Shown one piece after another: positions 35,191 through 44,353 of a stretch of 64,000 nucleotides of DNA. Source of the stretch: Sulfopaludibacter sp963815475. GTDB lineage: Bacteria; Acidobacteriota; Terriglobia; Bryobacterales; Bryobacteraceae. Position numbers and translations under genes: made by a program. Under the pieces are notes generated by a model that was given only the letters and a program-made list of their open reading frames with translations, did not search any database and was not told the origin of the DNA. Each line of letters opens with the position of its first letter. Position 1 is the stretch's first letter. The stretch lies in NCBI GenBank assembly GCA_963815475.1, contig CAWFHD010000003.1:3844001-3908000 (forward strand), given 5' to 3'.

Positions 35191-36375
35191 ATGGATCCGT
35201 TGAGGACTGCGCCCGATTTCACCGGCTTCGCCATGCAGGAGATTGGCGCGCTGTTGTTCGGGCTCGTCTTCTTCTTTCTCTACCGCCAGTCGCGCATGGT
35301 CTATTTCGGCCTGTGGGCCGGGGCGTGGGTGCTGCGGTTTCTTGCGGCGCTGTTTGGCTATAACCTGATGCGCACCGGCCACTACGGCTGGCTCGCGCCC
35401 TACTCCACCTTCGAATTCGCTTTCGTGATTGTGCTGATCGCGGCGGCGCGCGCCGGCTTCGCCTCCAGCATCAAAGACTATCGCACTGTGCTGCGCCTCA
35501 TCGCCATCCTCCCTATATTCGTGGCGCTGGTGTTCGCGTACGGCGCTTACGCGCGCCAGGAGGCCTACTACACATCGCACGCGCTAATCCTGGGATTCGT
35601 GTACTTCTACAACTTCATCGCGCTACGCCGCAATCAGGGCACTGGCGCGCGCGTCTTCCGCTTCTCACTCCTCATGCTGGCCGCGGTGTTTCTGGAGCAC
35701 GCTGGAATTCTGATCTATCTCCACCGACAGGGGAACCCCACCGTGTGGACCAGCTACCTGCGCTACGAAACCTATTACGATTTCACCCTGCACTGCGTGC
35801 TCGCCTTTGCCGCTATGGCGATGTGGAGCGAAAGCCAGATCGACCGCATCCGCGACCTGGTGGGCGAACTCGATCACATGCGCCGCGAAAGCAAGCAGAC
35901 CATCGATCTCGACCGTCTCACCGGCCTGCTCAATCAAGCTGCCCTGGCTCGCCGCGTCGAGCACTCCGGTGAATTCGATGGAGTGGTGGCGGTCTGCGAC
36001 ATGGACAATTTCAAGGACATCAACGACCGCTTCGGCCACCTGATGGGCGACGAGATCCTGCGCAATATCGGCAACCTGCTGCAAGCCTCCATCCGCCACG
36101 AAGACGAAGCCTTTCGCTGGGGCGGAGACGAGTTCGTGATCCTGTTCCACAACCAGAACGCCGACATCGCGGCGAAACGCATGGCGGAAATCGCCGGACG
36201 CCTCCGCGAATTTCGCGTCCGAGGCTTCGGAGTCACTCCCATCTCCTTCAGTTGGGGAACCGCCGAAGGCGGCGGAAAGGCCCTGCGAGAAGCCCTGGAC
36301 AGAGCCGACAAGGCGATGTACGCCCTAAAGCGCTCCCGCGCCGCCGAAGGCGCCGGCAGAGAAGGCCAACGATAG
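35191..36375 (+). CDS. Membrane-bound diguanylate cyclase (GGDEF)
   Basis: This is a 394-aa protein with about seven transmembrane helices in the first 215 residues, then a GGDEF domain. The domain contains DRLTGLLNQAAL, CDMDNFKDINDRFGH and the active-site RWGGDEFVILF (GGDEF at 311-315), so it should make cyclic di-GMP from two GTP. No RxxD inhibitory site is evident before the GGDEF. The N-terminal part probably senses a membrane or periplasmic signal. It lies 3 bases after the YmdB-type gene. Confidence 0.92.
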   Translation: MDPLRTAPDFTGFAMQEIGALLFGLVFFFLYRQSRMVYFGLWAGAWVLRFLAALFGYNLMRTGHYGWLAPYSTFEFAFVIVLIAAARAGFASSIKDYRTVLRLIAILPIFVALVFAYGAYARQEAYYTSHALILGFVYFYNFIALRRNQGTGARVFRFSLLMLAAVFLEHAGILIYLHRQGNPTVWTSYLRYETYYDFTLHCVLAFAAMAMWSESQIDRIRDLVGELDHMRRESKQTIDLDRLTGLLNQAALARRVEHSGEFDGVVAVCDMDNFKDINDRFGHLMGDEILRNIGNLLQASIRHEDEAFRWGGDEFVILFHNQNADIAAKRMAEIAGRLREFRVRGFGVTPISFSWGTAEGGGKALREALDRADKAMYALKRSRAAEGAGREGQR

Positions 36376-36391
36376 CGACTCCTGACTCCTG

Positions 36392-36571
36392 TCAACCGCG
36401 ATTCTTTTGCTCAGGCTCACTGATGACCTCATAGCGGTGTTGTTGTTCTCGCTTGTTCATACGCCTGGATATGCGTACAGCCTTGGACTTGGTCTGGTAC
36501 TTGAGCACCTTGAGAGCGCCGGTTTGAAGATCCCTGATGCGGTAGATCAGATCTACCCGCTCATTGCCCAT
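36392..36571 (-). CDS. Small basic protein (59 aa), unknown function
   Basis: A 59-codon frame with an ATG at 36571 begins 11 bases before the end of the esterase gene and overlaps its stop codon. The product is strongly basic and looks structured: VDLIYRIRDLQTGALKVLKY, then SKAVRISRRMNKREQQHRY, then a short acidic end. The overlap suggests translational coupling to the esterase. It could be a nucleic-acid-binding protein. I recognise no family, and it could still be a chance frame. Confidence 0.5.
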   Translation of the reverse strand: MGNERVDLIYRIRDLQTGALKVLKYQTKSKAVRISRRMNKREQQHRYEVISEPEQKNRG

Positions 36572-38057
36572 AATGCGGCTCGTCCGACCGGAACGGGCCC
36601 GCCGGCAGTCCTGCCAGATTTACCAGGTTGCAAGTCGGATCGTCCGCCCACGCATATCGCACAGCTACGGGACTGGCCACATCCGCGCTCGATACCAGGA
36701 TGGTGTCGCCTTCCACCCTTGCGTTCGCCGTCACAAACTTGCCGTCCGCGCCAGCGATCGTGAAGCCCGTCAGCGCCCCGCCGCCCCTGGCCTGCATGCC
36801 TTCGGCGTGCGTGAAATACACTCGGAGTCCGTTGGTCTCGGTGGTGGTCTGCCGGTACGTCGGCCCCGACCATTCCCCGGGCTCGTGATAAGCCACATGC
36901 AGCGCCGCCAGCGCCAGCCGCTTGCCCACGTCCTGTTTGTTCTTGGGGTGGATGTCGGCAGATTCGCCGATATCGATGGTCACCGCCATCCCGGTGTTCG
37001 TGAGTCCCAGCGTCTCGGTCTGCGATTCGCGCAGCACTGGCCACCACGTGTTGCTCTTGAAGTTGGCGAGTTGCACAAAAAGGAACGGGAAATCGCCTTC
37101 ACCCCACCGCGCGCGCCAGTCTTCGATCATGCTGGCAAAGAGGCGCCGGTACTTGTACGCATGGGCTTCGTTCGCGTTGGCTTCACCCTGATACCAGATC
37201 ACGCCACGGATGGCATAAGGCACTAGCGGAGCGATCATCGCGTTGTACAGTCCCGCTGGAGTGTTGGGATGGCCCGGCCCCTGCGGCGCACCAGGACGGT
37301 TCGGAGCCTTGGCGCCGCTGGTCTTCGCCTCCGCCGCTGCCTTCTCCCAATCGGCAACCTGCTGGTCGTAGCGCTCTTTGGCGGTGGGATAGCGGTCCAG
37401 AATTCTGCCCCAATCGTCCGCAATAAACTTCAGCGAAGGTTCGGCCTCCAGAGCCTGCCTGCTGGTCCACGATTGCGCCGGCGTGCCGCCCCAGTTCGAT
37501 TCGATCAGCCCCATGGGAACATGCAGCGTGTTGAGCAGATGCCGTCCGAAGAAGTATTCCACCGCCGAGAATCGCGGAGCGCTCTGCGGGCTGCATACCT
37601 GCCACGACCCTTCCACGTCTTCCGCCGGCTGATCGGCCACCACGCGTTTCACCATGAAGAGGTGGATCATCGGATAGTCGGCGTGCGCAATCTCCTCGTC
37701 ATGATTCGCGGCGGTAGAAAGCGCGAACTCCATGTTGGACTGCCCCGAGCCGATCCAAACTTCGCCCACCAGCACGTCTCTAATCGTGATGCCGTTAACG
37801 GTCATCTCCAGCGGGCCAGCCGCCGCGAGCGGCTTCAGCCACGCCACCCACTTGCCGCTGGCATCGGCCTTGGTCGCCACGTTCTGGCCCTGAAACGCCA
37901 CCTGCACGGCCTCGCCCGGATCAGCCGATCCCCAAACGCGAACCGGCATCCCGCGCTGCAAAACCATGTGGTCCGAAATCACAGCCGGCAGTTTGACGGA
38001 AGCCTGCAGGGCGCCCGCCAGTAAGATGAAGGAGAGACCTCTGGCAAACTTGGACAT
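36561..38057 (-). CDS. Sialate O-acetylesterase-like SGNH-family enzyme
   Basis: This is a 498-aa exported enzyme predicted to remove acetyl groups from sugars. A signal peptide covers about residues 1-20. A beta-rich domain with VISDHMVLQRGMPVRVWG and an Ig-like segment come first. The SGNH nucleophile block GEVWIGSGQSNMEF (near residue 100) follows, with later blocks NWGGTPAQSW and GVIWYQGEANANEAH. The ATG at 38057 has GAGG just upstream. Given GH28 and PL4 genes nearby, the substrate may be an acetylated pectin side chain rather than sialic acid. Confidence 0.88.
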   Translation of the reverse strand: MSKFARGLSFILLAGALQASVKLPAVISDHMVLQRGMPVRVWGSADPGEAVQVAFQGQNVATKADASGKWVAWLKPLAAAGPLEMTVNGITIRDVLVGEVWIGSGQSNMEFALSTAANHDEEIAHADYPMIHLFMVKRVVADQPAEDVEGSWQVCSPQSAPRFSAVEYFFGRHLLNTLHVPMGLIESNWGGTPAQSWTSRQALEAEPSLKFIADDWGRILDRYPTAKERYDQQVADWEKAAAEAKTSGAKAPNRPGAPQGPGHPNTPAGLYNAMIAPLVPYAIRGVIWYQGEANANEAHAYKYRRLFASMIEDWRARWGEGDFPFLFVQLANFKSNTWWPVLRESQTETLGLTNTGMAVTIDIGESADIHPKNKQDVGKRLALAALHVAYHEPGEWSGPTYRQTTTETNGLRVYFTHAEGMQARGGGALTGFTIAGADGKFVTANARVEGDTILVSSADVASPVAVRYAWADDPTCNLVNLAGLPAGPFRSDEPHYGQ

Positions 38058-38110
38058 AAGAACCTCGAACAAGATTCTAATCCAAGCCAGTAGTGCAGGG
38101 TACCAGGTTT

Positions 38111-38554
38111 TTACGCGGGGTACTTCGCCCCGATGTACGTGTGCAAGTGGTCGATGGTTTCGGCCTGGTCGGAGATGATCGCGTTCACCATGTCGCCGAT
38201 CGAGACCACTCCGAGCACGCGCCCCCGGTCCAGCACCGGCAGATGCCGCACGTGATGGTGCGTCATCACCCGCATACAGTCCTCTACCGTAGCCTCCGGC
38301 GTCACCGTAACAGGTGAAGCCGTCATGATGTCGCGCACTTTGGTGTCGCGCGACGAAAGCCCTTGCAAAATCACCTTGCGGGCGTAGTCGCGCTCCGAGA
38401 TGATTCCCACAAGCGCCTGGTTCTCAATCACCAGAAGCGCGCCCACGCGCCTCTCTGCCATTTCCGCAATGGCATCGTAGACCGTGTCATCTGGAGCAAT
38501 GCTCCAAATTACCCCGTCCTTATTGCGTAAAATCTGTTGAATCGTCTCGGCCAT
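38111..38554 (-). CDS. CBS-domain pair protein
   Basis: This is a 147-aa cytosolic protein made of two CBS motifs (about residues 10-68 and 74-130), recognisable from VGALLVIENQALVGIISERDYARKV and VRDIMTASPVTVTPEATVEDC. Such stand-alone CBS pairs bind adenine nucleotides and act as energy or ligand sensors. No partner is fused. It lies 53 bases before the esterase gene on the same strand. Confidence 0.9.
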   Translation of the reverse strand: MAETIQQILRNKDGVIWSIAPDDTVYDAIAEMAERRVGALLVIENQALVGIISERDYARKVILQGLSSRDTKVRDIMTASPVTVTPEATVEDCMRVMTHHHVRHLPVLDRGRVLGVVSIGDMVNAIISDQAETIDHLHTYIGAKYPA

Positions 38555-38715
38555 AAAGTCACCCTCCAGCCGCCTGTAACGCGAAGCCTATCACTTTCTT
38601 ACGCGCTAGTGAAGGGCTTTCCATTCCCAAATCTATTTATTTCGTAGCACCGCAGGGGCCAATTTCACATGTTCCCGGGTGGCGCGGCCCACCTCCCGAC
38701 CCCTAAATTGGTACT

Positions 38716-40137
38716 GTGCCGTCCCAACTTCGTATCCCATTGCTCCAAGCTTTGGACCACGCGCTCGCCTACGCGGAGTATGTCTCCACCGGTTCCATCG
38801 TTCCCACTATCGAGCGGGACGCCCTCCGCGCCCAACTCGAACACCCTCTGTCCGATCAAGGTATGCCGCCCGACCGCGTGATCGCCGAACTCCTTCGCGA
38901 TGTGGAGGGCGGCATCATGGGATCTTCCGGGGGCCGCTTCTTCGGCTGGGTGATCGGCGGCACGGTGGAGGCTGCATTGGCTGCCGATTGGCTGGCTTCT
39001 GCCTGGGACCAAAACTCGGTTACTTACCAGAGCGGGCCGGCCGCCGCGGTGGTGGAAGAGATCGCCGGCCGCTGGCTCAAGGAGATACTGCGACTGCCAT
39101 CCGCCGCCAGCTTCGCCTTCGTCACCGGATGCCAGATGGCGCATGCTACCTGCCTCGCTGCCGCCCGCCACGGTCTGCTGGCGCGTCGCGGGTGGGATGT
39201 GGAACAGCAGGGCCTCTTTGGCGCGCCGCCCATCCGAATTCTCACAAGCACTGAGGTCCACGGCACGGTGGAGCGGGCCGTCCGCTATCTGGGATTGGGC
39301 TCGGCCAACATCGCCCGCTTGCCCGTCGACGATCGCGGCCGCCTGTTGCCTGCGGCCCTCACCGCGGCGCTCGAAGAGCGTCCTGACGCTCCGTCGATTG
39401 TGGTGCTCCAGGCCGCCGATCTCAACATCGGTGCTTACGACTCCTACGCCGAATTGATTCCCATCGCGCACCTGTACGGCGCCTGGGTGCACATCGACGG
39501 CGCCTTCGGACTGTGGGCCGCCGCCAGTCCGCGCTTCCGCAACCTGCTCGCCGGCGCCGAACAAGCCGACTCCTGGGCCACCGACGGCCACAAATGGCTG
39601 AACGTCCCCTACGATTCCGGCTACGCCTTCGTAGCTCACCCCGACGATCATCGCGCTGCCATGGCGTATCGCCCGCCCTACATCGCCTTCGACGAGCAGG
39701 GCCGCGACGAAATGGATTGGACGCCCGAGTGGTCGCGGCGCGCCCGAGGCTTCGCCACCTACGCCGCCATACGCCAACTGGGCCGCAACGGCATCGCCTG
39801 CATGATCGATGCGTGCTGCGACCGCGCCCGCGAACTCGTGCTCGGAATCGGCGCACTTCCCGGAGCCGAAGTTCTGTGGGAACCCGTGGTGAATCAAGGA
39901 CTCGTCCGCTTTCTCGATCCCACCGGCGGCGATCACGATCGCCGCACCGAAGACGTAGTGGCCCGCATCGTCGCATCAGGCGAAGCGTTCTTTCAGCCCA
40001 CCACGTGGAGAGGTAAGCGCGCCATGCGAATCTCCGTCTGCAATTGGCAAACTACGGAAGAAGATGTGAACCGGGTAGTTCGCGCCGTAGAACTAGCCTT
40101 GCAAAGTGTAAGGCTGACCGGCGGCAAAATTAGTTGA
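38716..40137 (+). CDS. PLP-dependent group II decarboxylase family protein
   Basis: This is a 473-aa aminotransferase-fold enzyme starting with GTG at 38716. PLP-site blocks are FVTGCQMAHATCLAAARH, the stacking His in STEVHGTVERA, GAWVHIDGAFGLWA and the Schiff-base Lys293 in TDGHKWLNVPYDSGYAF. It belongs with the tyrosine/aromatic amino-acid decarboxylase-like group, in a branch whose substrate I cannot name. It is a single gene, with a 161-base gap to the divergent CBS gene and converging on the CBM9/PKD gene. Confidence 0.88.
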   Translation: MPSQLRIPLLQALDHALAYAEYVSTGSIVPTIERDALRAQLEHPLSDQGMPPDRVIAELLRDVEGGIMGSSGGRFFGWVIGGTVEAALAADWLASAWDQNSVTYQSGPAAAVVEEIAGRWLKEILRLPSAASFAFVTGCQMAHATCLAAARHGLLARRGWDVEQQGLFGAPPIRILTSTEVHGTVERAVRYLGLGSANIARLPVDDRGRLLPAALTAALEERPDAPSIVVLQAADLNIGAYDSYAELIPIAHLYGAWVHIDGAFGLWAAASPRFRNLLAGAEQADSWATDGHKWLNVPYDSGYAFVAHPDDHRAAMAYRPPYIAFDEQGRDEMDWTPEWSRRARGFATYAAIRQLGRNGIACMIDACCDRARELVLGIGALPGAEVLWEPVVNQGLVRFLDPTGGDHDRRTEDVVARIVASGEAFFQPTTWRGKRAMRISVCNWQTTEEDVNRVVRAVELALQSVRLTGGKIS

Positions 40138-40159
40138 CTTCGTCAACTATTGTGCCCAA

Positions 40160-41221
40160 TTACCGCACGCCGACGTCCCAAATCTTTTCGCGACGCGATT
40201 TGCCCGCGGGGCCGTCCACTTCCAGCACCACCGTGTAGTCTGCGCCAGTCTTGTATTGGTGAATGGGATTCTGTTCGTCCGAGGTCGTTCCGTCCCCGAA
40301 GGACCAGTGCCAGTGCGTTGCCGCGCCGCTGGTCTCATCGCGGAACGCCACGATGCGCCGGTTCTGATCGATCACCTGAAACGACCAGTTAGCGTCGAAC
40401 TTGAGGAATTGCGGCTCGAGCGGCATCAGCTTGAACGTCACTAGTTCGTCCGCCTTGCCATACATTGTGTGCTGCCGCGAGAGATTCCAGAAGGCATGCG
40501 ATTCGCTTTTGGCGTCATCGTAATCCAGAATCGCCCACGCGAGCCCGATCAGTTTGTTTTCCGACAGCACCGATTCCACCGCGCGCTGCGGCCCTTCGCA
40601 GCCCGCATAGTCGAACGGCGTAATCCAGAATTCGAGCGTGAGTTTGCCCGATTCGCCCGGCTTGAAATTGTAGTTGTAAGCCGCGTTGGCATACGGCAGG
40701 TTCTTCACGTAGGCATTGCAGCCCCAGGCCAGCGCCCAATCCTTGCCCATGGCTGGCGTCATGATGTGATAGTTCTGCGCGTGCACGCCGTGCATCGAAA
40801 AGTGCGCGTCGCGCTCGCTCAGTTCCTTGGTGGGCTGGAAGCGCGGAACCAGCGGCCCGCCTGAAAGATCGCCATCCACTACCACTTCGAAGATGTCGTT
40901 GTGCAAGCCGGGCTGGGCGAAATCCCAATAGTTGTCGTAGGCCTCGTAGAGAAAGTAGAGGCGATTCAACCCCTTCACCCAACCCACCTTCACCTTCACA
41001 TCGAGATCCTTGGGATCGGGCTTGCGGCCCGGGTGGGTATCGTCCACCAGTTGATCCATGCCGATGGCGTAATCGTCCGGGACCATCTTCCAATCGTCGG
41101 AGTTGCCATCGATGCGCGGAATCTTATCCGCGGGAAACTGGAAGATCTTGAAGGTAGTGCCGGGCCGGTCGACCGCCGCCAGCGGCAGGCACAGCAACAG
41201 CAGCGCCCAAGCGCGTTTCAT
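40160..41221 (-). CDS. Secreted protein with CBM9-like and PKD-like domains
   Basis: This is a 353-aa exported protein with a signal peptide of about 16 residues. The next 240 residues begin KIPRIDGNSDDWKMV and look like the sugar-binding CBM9-like sandwich seen in many secreted proteins. The last 85 residues contain HWHWSFGDGTTSDEQNP and YTVVLEVDG, a PKD domain. The gene is last in a run with the ROK kinase and GH28 polygalacturonase. A role in binding polysaccharide is likely but not shown. Confidence 0.8.
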   Translation of the reverse strand: MKRAWALLLLCLPLAAVDRPGTTFKIFQFPADKIPRIDGNSDDWKMVPDDYAIGMDQLVDDTHPGRKPDPKDLDVKVKVGWVKGLNRLYFLYEAYDNYWDFAQPGLHNDIFEVVVDGDLSGGPLVPRFQPTKELSERDAHFSMHGVHAQNYHIMTPAMGKDWALAWGCNAYVKNLPYANAAYNYNFKPGESGKLTLEFWITPFDYAGCEGPQRAVESVLSENKLIGLAWAILDYDDAKSESHAFWNLSRQHTMYGKADELVTFKLMPLEPQFLKFDANWSFQVIDQNRRIVAFRDETSGAATHWHWSFGDGTTSDEQNPIHQYKTGADYTVVLEVDGPAGKSRREKIWDVGVR

Positions 41222-41233
41222 AAACTCACCTCG

Positions 41234-42604
41234 CTACGATGGCTTTATCGCGGTCCGGATGAGCCGCATCGCCCGTGAACCCTGTGACGGTGGGCGCGCC
41301 GGCGTGCTCGGATTCGATCGCGTGCGTAAAGTAATCCGGCCGATTGCGCCCCACATCACTTTGCAATCCTTCAGCGTGACACGGTCGGCATAGCTAATGT
41401 GGATTCCCGGCGTGGAATGCTTTTCGATGCCGGGATAGGCGGTGGTCGGGCGGTTGTCGTAGACGCCGCCGGGATAATCTGTCCACCGGTCGAAGGTAAT
41501 CGCCACGTTATCCAGAGTCACGTTCTCGATACGGCTTTCAGCAACGCCGTCGATGCGCACGCTGTTTTCGGCACGACCAGTGGCATTGCGCACGCGCACA
41601 TCGTGGATCTTGCCGACGGGCAGACCTTGGGCGCGCGGAATCGCGGTAAATGAAATCGCCTCGCCGCGGCCCCACCACGGAGTCGCCTGGTAGCGCACCG
41701 TGAACTTGATGTCCGAAAAATCGATTCCGTAGACGTTGCCTTCATCCCGCAACTGAATCGTCATGGCGCGGCATGCCGACTTGATCTCGCAGCGTTCGAA
41801 GTGGATGTCGTGAACATCGTCGGTAGTCTCCGTGCCGATCTTCAGGCCGGAATCCTTGGTCTCCATCACGCAATCGTGCACGCGGATGTTCGCCGATGGG
41901 CCGAACTTCGTCGCCTGGCGGGTGGTCTTCACGACGATGGCATCGTCGCCGCAGACGATGTCGCAATTGCGAATCTCCACGTCGCGGCAGTGGTCCGGAT
42001 CGATGCCGTCGCAGTTGGGCACGTCCAGCAGATTTCGCACTTTGACGCGATCCACCAATACGTGCTCGCAGCCCAGCATGTGCAGGCCCCAGAACGGCGC
42101 ATTGCCGAAACTGATGTCGCGTACTTCCAGGCCGCGGCACGCAGTGAGCACGAAGATCTTGGGGCGGAATGCGCCAAACTCCCAAATCTCGCCGGTTTTG
42201 TCGAACCGCGTCATGAACTCCAGGGCGCGGCCGTTGATGTTGCCGGTCCCGGTGATTTTAAGATTCTGCGCTCTATTGGCGGTGATGACGCCATCGGCTC
42301 CAGCAGGGTAGTCGGATTGGTGGGTGCTCACCAGCAGTTCGGCGTCGTCAGCCAGGTGAAAATCGATGCCGCTCTTGAGTTCCAGCGTGCTCACAAGGTA
42401 CTTGCGCCCGCCGCGCATCAGCACTTGCGCTCCGCCGCCCACCGCGCTGGCCTGATCGATGGCCTTCTGGATGGCGGCTGTGTCCAGCGTTTTGCCATCG
42501 CCCTTCGCGCCGAAATCGCGCACATCGAAGACTTTGCCTTGCCCACGCAACGGAAAGGAAGCGGCGATCGCCAGCAACGACCGGCGGCTACAAGCGGTGT
42601 TCAA
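41234..42604 (-). CDS. GH28 polygalacturonase-like enzyme, Tat-exported, with a C-terminal frameshift
   Basis: This is a pectin-degrading right-handed beta-helix hydrolase of glycoside hydrolase family 28. The TTG start at 42604 has GGAGG nine bases upstream. A Tat-type signal (SRRSLLAIAASF) follows. Catalytic blocks are NCDGIDPDHCRDV and CDIVCGDDAIVVK, giving the NxD and DD pairs of GH28. The sequence is sound until VMWGA near 41349, after which the frame is lost. In the next frame the protein continues NRPDYFTHAIESEHAGAP and GFTGDAAHPDRDKAIVAR and stops at 41226. A one-base loss, perhaps in the GGGG run, explains this. The stop codon given (41234) belongs to the shifted frame. Confidence 0.88.
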   Translation of the reverse strand: MNTACSRRSLLAIAASFPLRGQGKVFDVRDFGAKGDGKTLDTAAIQKAIDQASAVGGGAQVLMRGGRKYLVSTLELKSGIDFHLADDAELLVSTHQSDYPAGADGVITANRAQNLKITGTGNINGRALEFMTRFDKTGEIWEFGAFRPKIFVLTACRGLEVRDISFGNAPFWGLHMLGCEHVLVDRVKVRNLLDVPNCDGIDPDHCRDVEIRNCDIVCGDDAIVVKTTRQATKFGPSANIRVHDCVMETKDSGLKIGTETTDDVHDIHFERCEIKSACRAMTIQLRDEGNVYGIDFSDIKFTVRYQATPWWGRGEAISFTAIPRAQGLPVGKIHDVRVRNATGRAENSVRIDGVAESRIENVTLDNVAITFDRWTDYPGGVYDNRPTTAYPGIEKHSTPGIHISYADRVTLKDCKVMWGAIGRITLRTRSNPSTPARPPSQGSRAMRLIRTAIKPS

Positions 42605-42608
42605 TTTT

Positions 42609-43532
42609 TCAAGCCTCCGACCAGGGCAGATAGCAGGCCCCGTACAAGCCCGCTTCGTTTCCCAGAGTGGCCTGTTTGATTTCTGTGTTCGCGGCGCGGA
42701 AGGTATACGACCTGCGCTTGACGGTCTCCATCATGGGCGGCGCGAAGTATTCCCATGCGGGCAGCACGCCGCCGCTGAGCACGTAGAGCGGAAAATTGAA
42801 AGTATTCACCAATGTGGCGAGCGCGATGCCCAAAGCTTCGCCCATCACGCGCCAAATGTCGCGGGCCTTGTCGCCCACTTCGCCTGGTTGGCCTGCCAGA
42901 TCGTAGACGTCCTTCGAAGTCAGGTTCTCGCCAAGGTGCATCATGTGCGCCATCGCCACCACAGCTGTGGCCGAGGCGTGCTTCTCCAGGCAGCCTTGAT
43001 TCCCGCACCCGCACGGGTTGCCGTTCGGAACCACAGTGGTGTGTCCCAATTCCCCAGCCATCCCCAGAAAGCCGCGCAAAACTTTGCCGCCCGAAATGAT
43101 GCCTCCACCAACCCCTGTGCCTAGTGTGATCATCACCATGTCGTCGACGCCGCGGCCGGCGCCCATCCACTTCTCACCGAGCGCGGCGGCGTTGGCGTCG
43201 TTCTCCAGGATCACGTGCGTGCCCAGTTTCTGTTCGATGGCATCGCGGATCGGGAAATTCTCGAAGTACGGCAGGTTGTTCGAGTTGGTGATGAAGCCGT
43301 CCTTCATGCGTATGAAGCCGGGCACTCCGATGCCGATTCCGGCCAGACCGGCGGCGTCATGGTCGGCTCGCAGTTTCTGTATGGAAGCGACGATGTCGGC
43401 AAGCACTGCATCGCGGCCTTCTTCGAATTTGGTAGCGCCGGCGGTTTTGCCAAGCATTTTACCTTCGTGATCGATGGCTGCCGCGCGCAGGTTAGTACCA
43501 CCTAAATCGAGTCCTATGGAGTATCCGCCCAT
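42609..43532 (-). CDS. ROK-family sugar kinase (glucokinase-like)
   Basis: This is a 307-aa ATP-dependent hexokinase-fold enzyme. The phosphate loop LDLGGTNLRAA lies near the N-terminus. Further blocks are ILENDANAAALGE with the catalytic Asp, LGTGVGGGII, and the ROK zinc motif CGCGNQGCLEKHAS. The start is uncertain; ATG 43532 gives the usual MGGYSIGLDLGG, and ATGs at 43544 and 43547 are possible. It is four bases upstream of the GH28 gene, so it probably phosphorylates a sugar released in the same pathway. Confidence 0.88.
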   Translation of the reverse strand: MGGYSIGLDLGGTNLRAAAIDHEGKMLGKTAGATKFEEGRDAVLADIVASIQKLRADHDAAGLAGIGIGVPGFIRMKDGFITNSNNLPYFENFPIRDAIEQKLGTHVILENDANAAALGEKWMGAGRGVDDMVMITLGTGVGGGIISGGKVLRGFLGMAGELGHTTVVPNGNPCGCGNQGCLEKHASATAVVAMAHMMHLGENLTSKDVYDLAGQPGEVGDKARDIWRVMGEALGIALATLVNTFNFPLYVLSGGVLPAWEYFAPPMMETVKRRSYTFRAANTEIKQATLGNEAGLYGACYLPWSEA

Positions 43533-43720
43533 ATGAACCGGCATCATAGCACGGGGATTGCAACGCAATGAACGCAGTACCACAGTACCTTCGATCGGGT
43601 TCATCAAAACTTTTATATTTCACATTGGCTACTGTTGTGCTACACATGAAACACGAACACCGGCCTCTGACGTCTATAGAGGTAGGAAGAGGCGGGAAAA
43701 GGCGCTTCAGGAGGTAGGGG

Positions 43721-44308
43721 ATGTACATCGAGATACCTGGGAGTCAGACTCACGAACTTCCCCCTTTGCTGGTACATGCCGCTGCGGAGCATTCACGGCA
43801 GGAACGATCTGTTCTCGAATCGGTAATGCTGGAGGCGGAGGATATGCTGGGGGCATCCGACGCCGATCCGGAAACCATCGAACAGCGCAAGTACGAACTC
43901 GCCCTCAAACTCACGGAACAATACAAAAGTTTGGTATCGCATTGGTCGTGGGGGGATTCGGTGCTGGAGTGGATCCGGCAATGCGAGATGACCTTCGAGT
44001 ACGAGAAGACTCTGCGCACCCTGCTGCATCCCGATGTCTGGCCGCATGCAGGGCGGTCCAGCTTTGTGACGCTCTTGATGGAGAAGGGCGTGCCGACACG
44101 CGGTGTCGCGCTCGAGCGCGCCGTAGGACTGCGGCTGACGTTCCGGCAACCGCCACCTATCGACTGCTTCTCCAACCAGTTTCTGTTTTACCTGAACTCG
44201 ACGGTGGCCGATACGGCGTACCAGACGTGGTCGCACCTGATACCGCAGGCGCCGGCGCTGTTTCCGCCGGAGCGGTTTCACTTCGAAGTGATGGATCTGG
44301 ACAATTAG
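43721..44308 (+). CDS. Unknown cytosolic protein
   Basis: This is a 195-aa protein with a very strong ribosome site (AGGAGGT, 43709-43715, spacing 5). It has no signal peptide or membrane segment. An acidic helical first half (QERSVLESVMLEAEDML, then LALKLTEQYKSLVSHWSW) leads to a Trp/His-containing second half (LHPDVWPHAGRSSFVTLLMEKG). I do not recognise a domain. It stands alone between the ROK gene and a 32-base repeat. Confidence 0.62.
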   Translation: MYIEIPGSQTHELPPLLVHAAAEHSRQERSVLESVMLEAEDMLGASDADPETIEQRKYELALKLTEQYKSLVSHWSWGDSVLEWIRQCEMTFEYEKTLRTLLHPDVWPHAGRSSFVTLLMEKGVPTRGVALERAVGLRLTFRQPPPIDCFSNQFLFYLNSTVADTAYQTWSHLIPQAPALFPPERFHFEVMDLDN

Positions 44309-44318
44309 CTTCGGAACG

Positions 44319-44350
44319 CACCGACTCCCTCACGGTCGCGGCTCGGAAAG
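44319..44350. repeat. 32-base dispersed repeat at convergent gene ends, copy 1
   Basis: This 32-base unit (CACCGACTCCCT, then a middle, then CTCGGAAAG) recurs at 51118-51149 with three differences. It begins 10 bases after the end of the plus-strand gene and ends 3 bases before the stop codon of the minus-strand Skp-like gene. A short CCGA/TCGG stem is possible. It may be a bidirectional terminator-linked repeat. Confidence 0.75.
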
Positions 44351-44353
44351 TAC

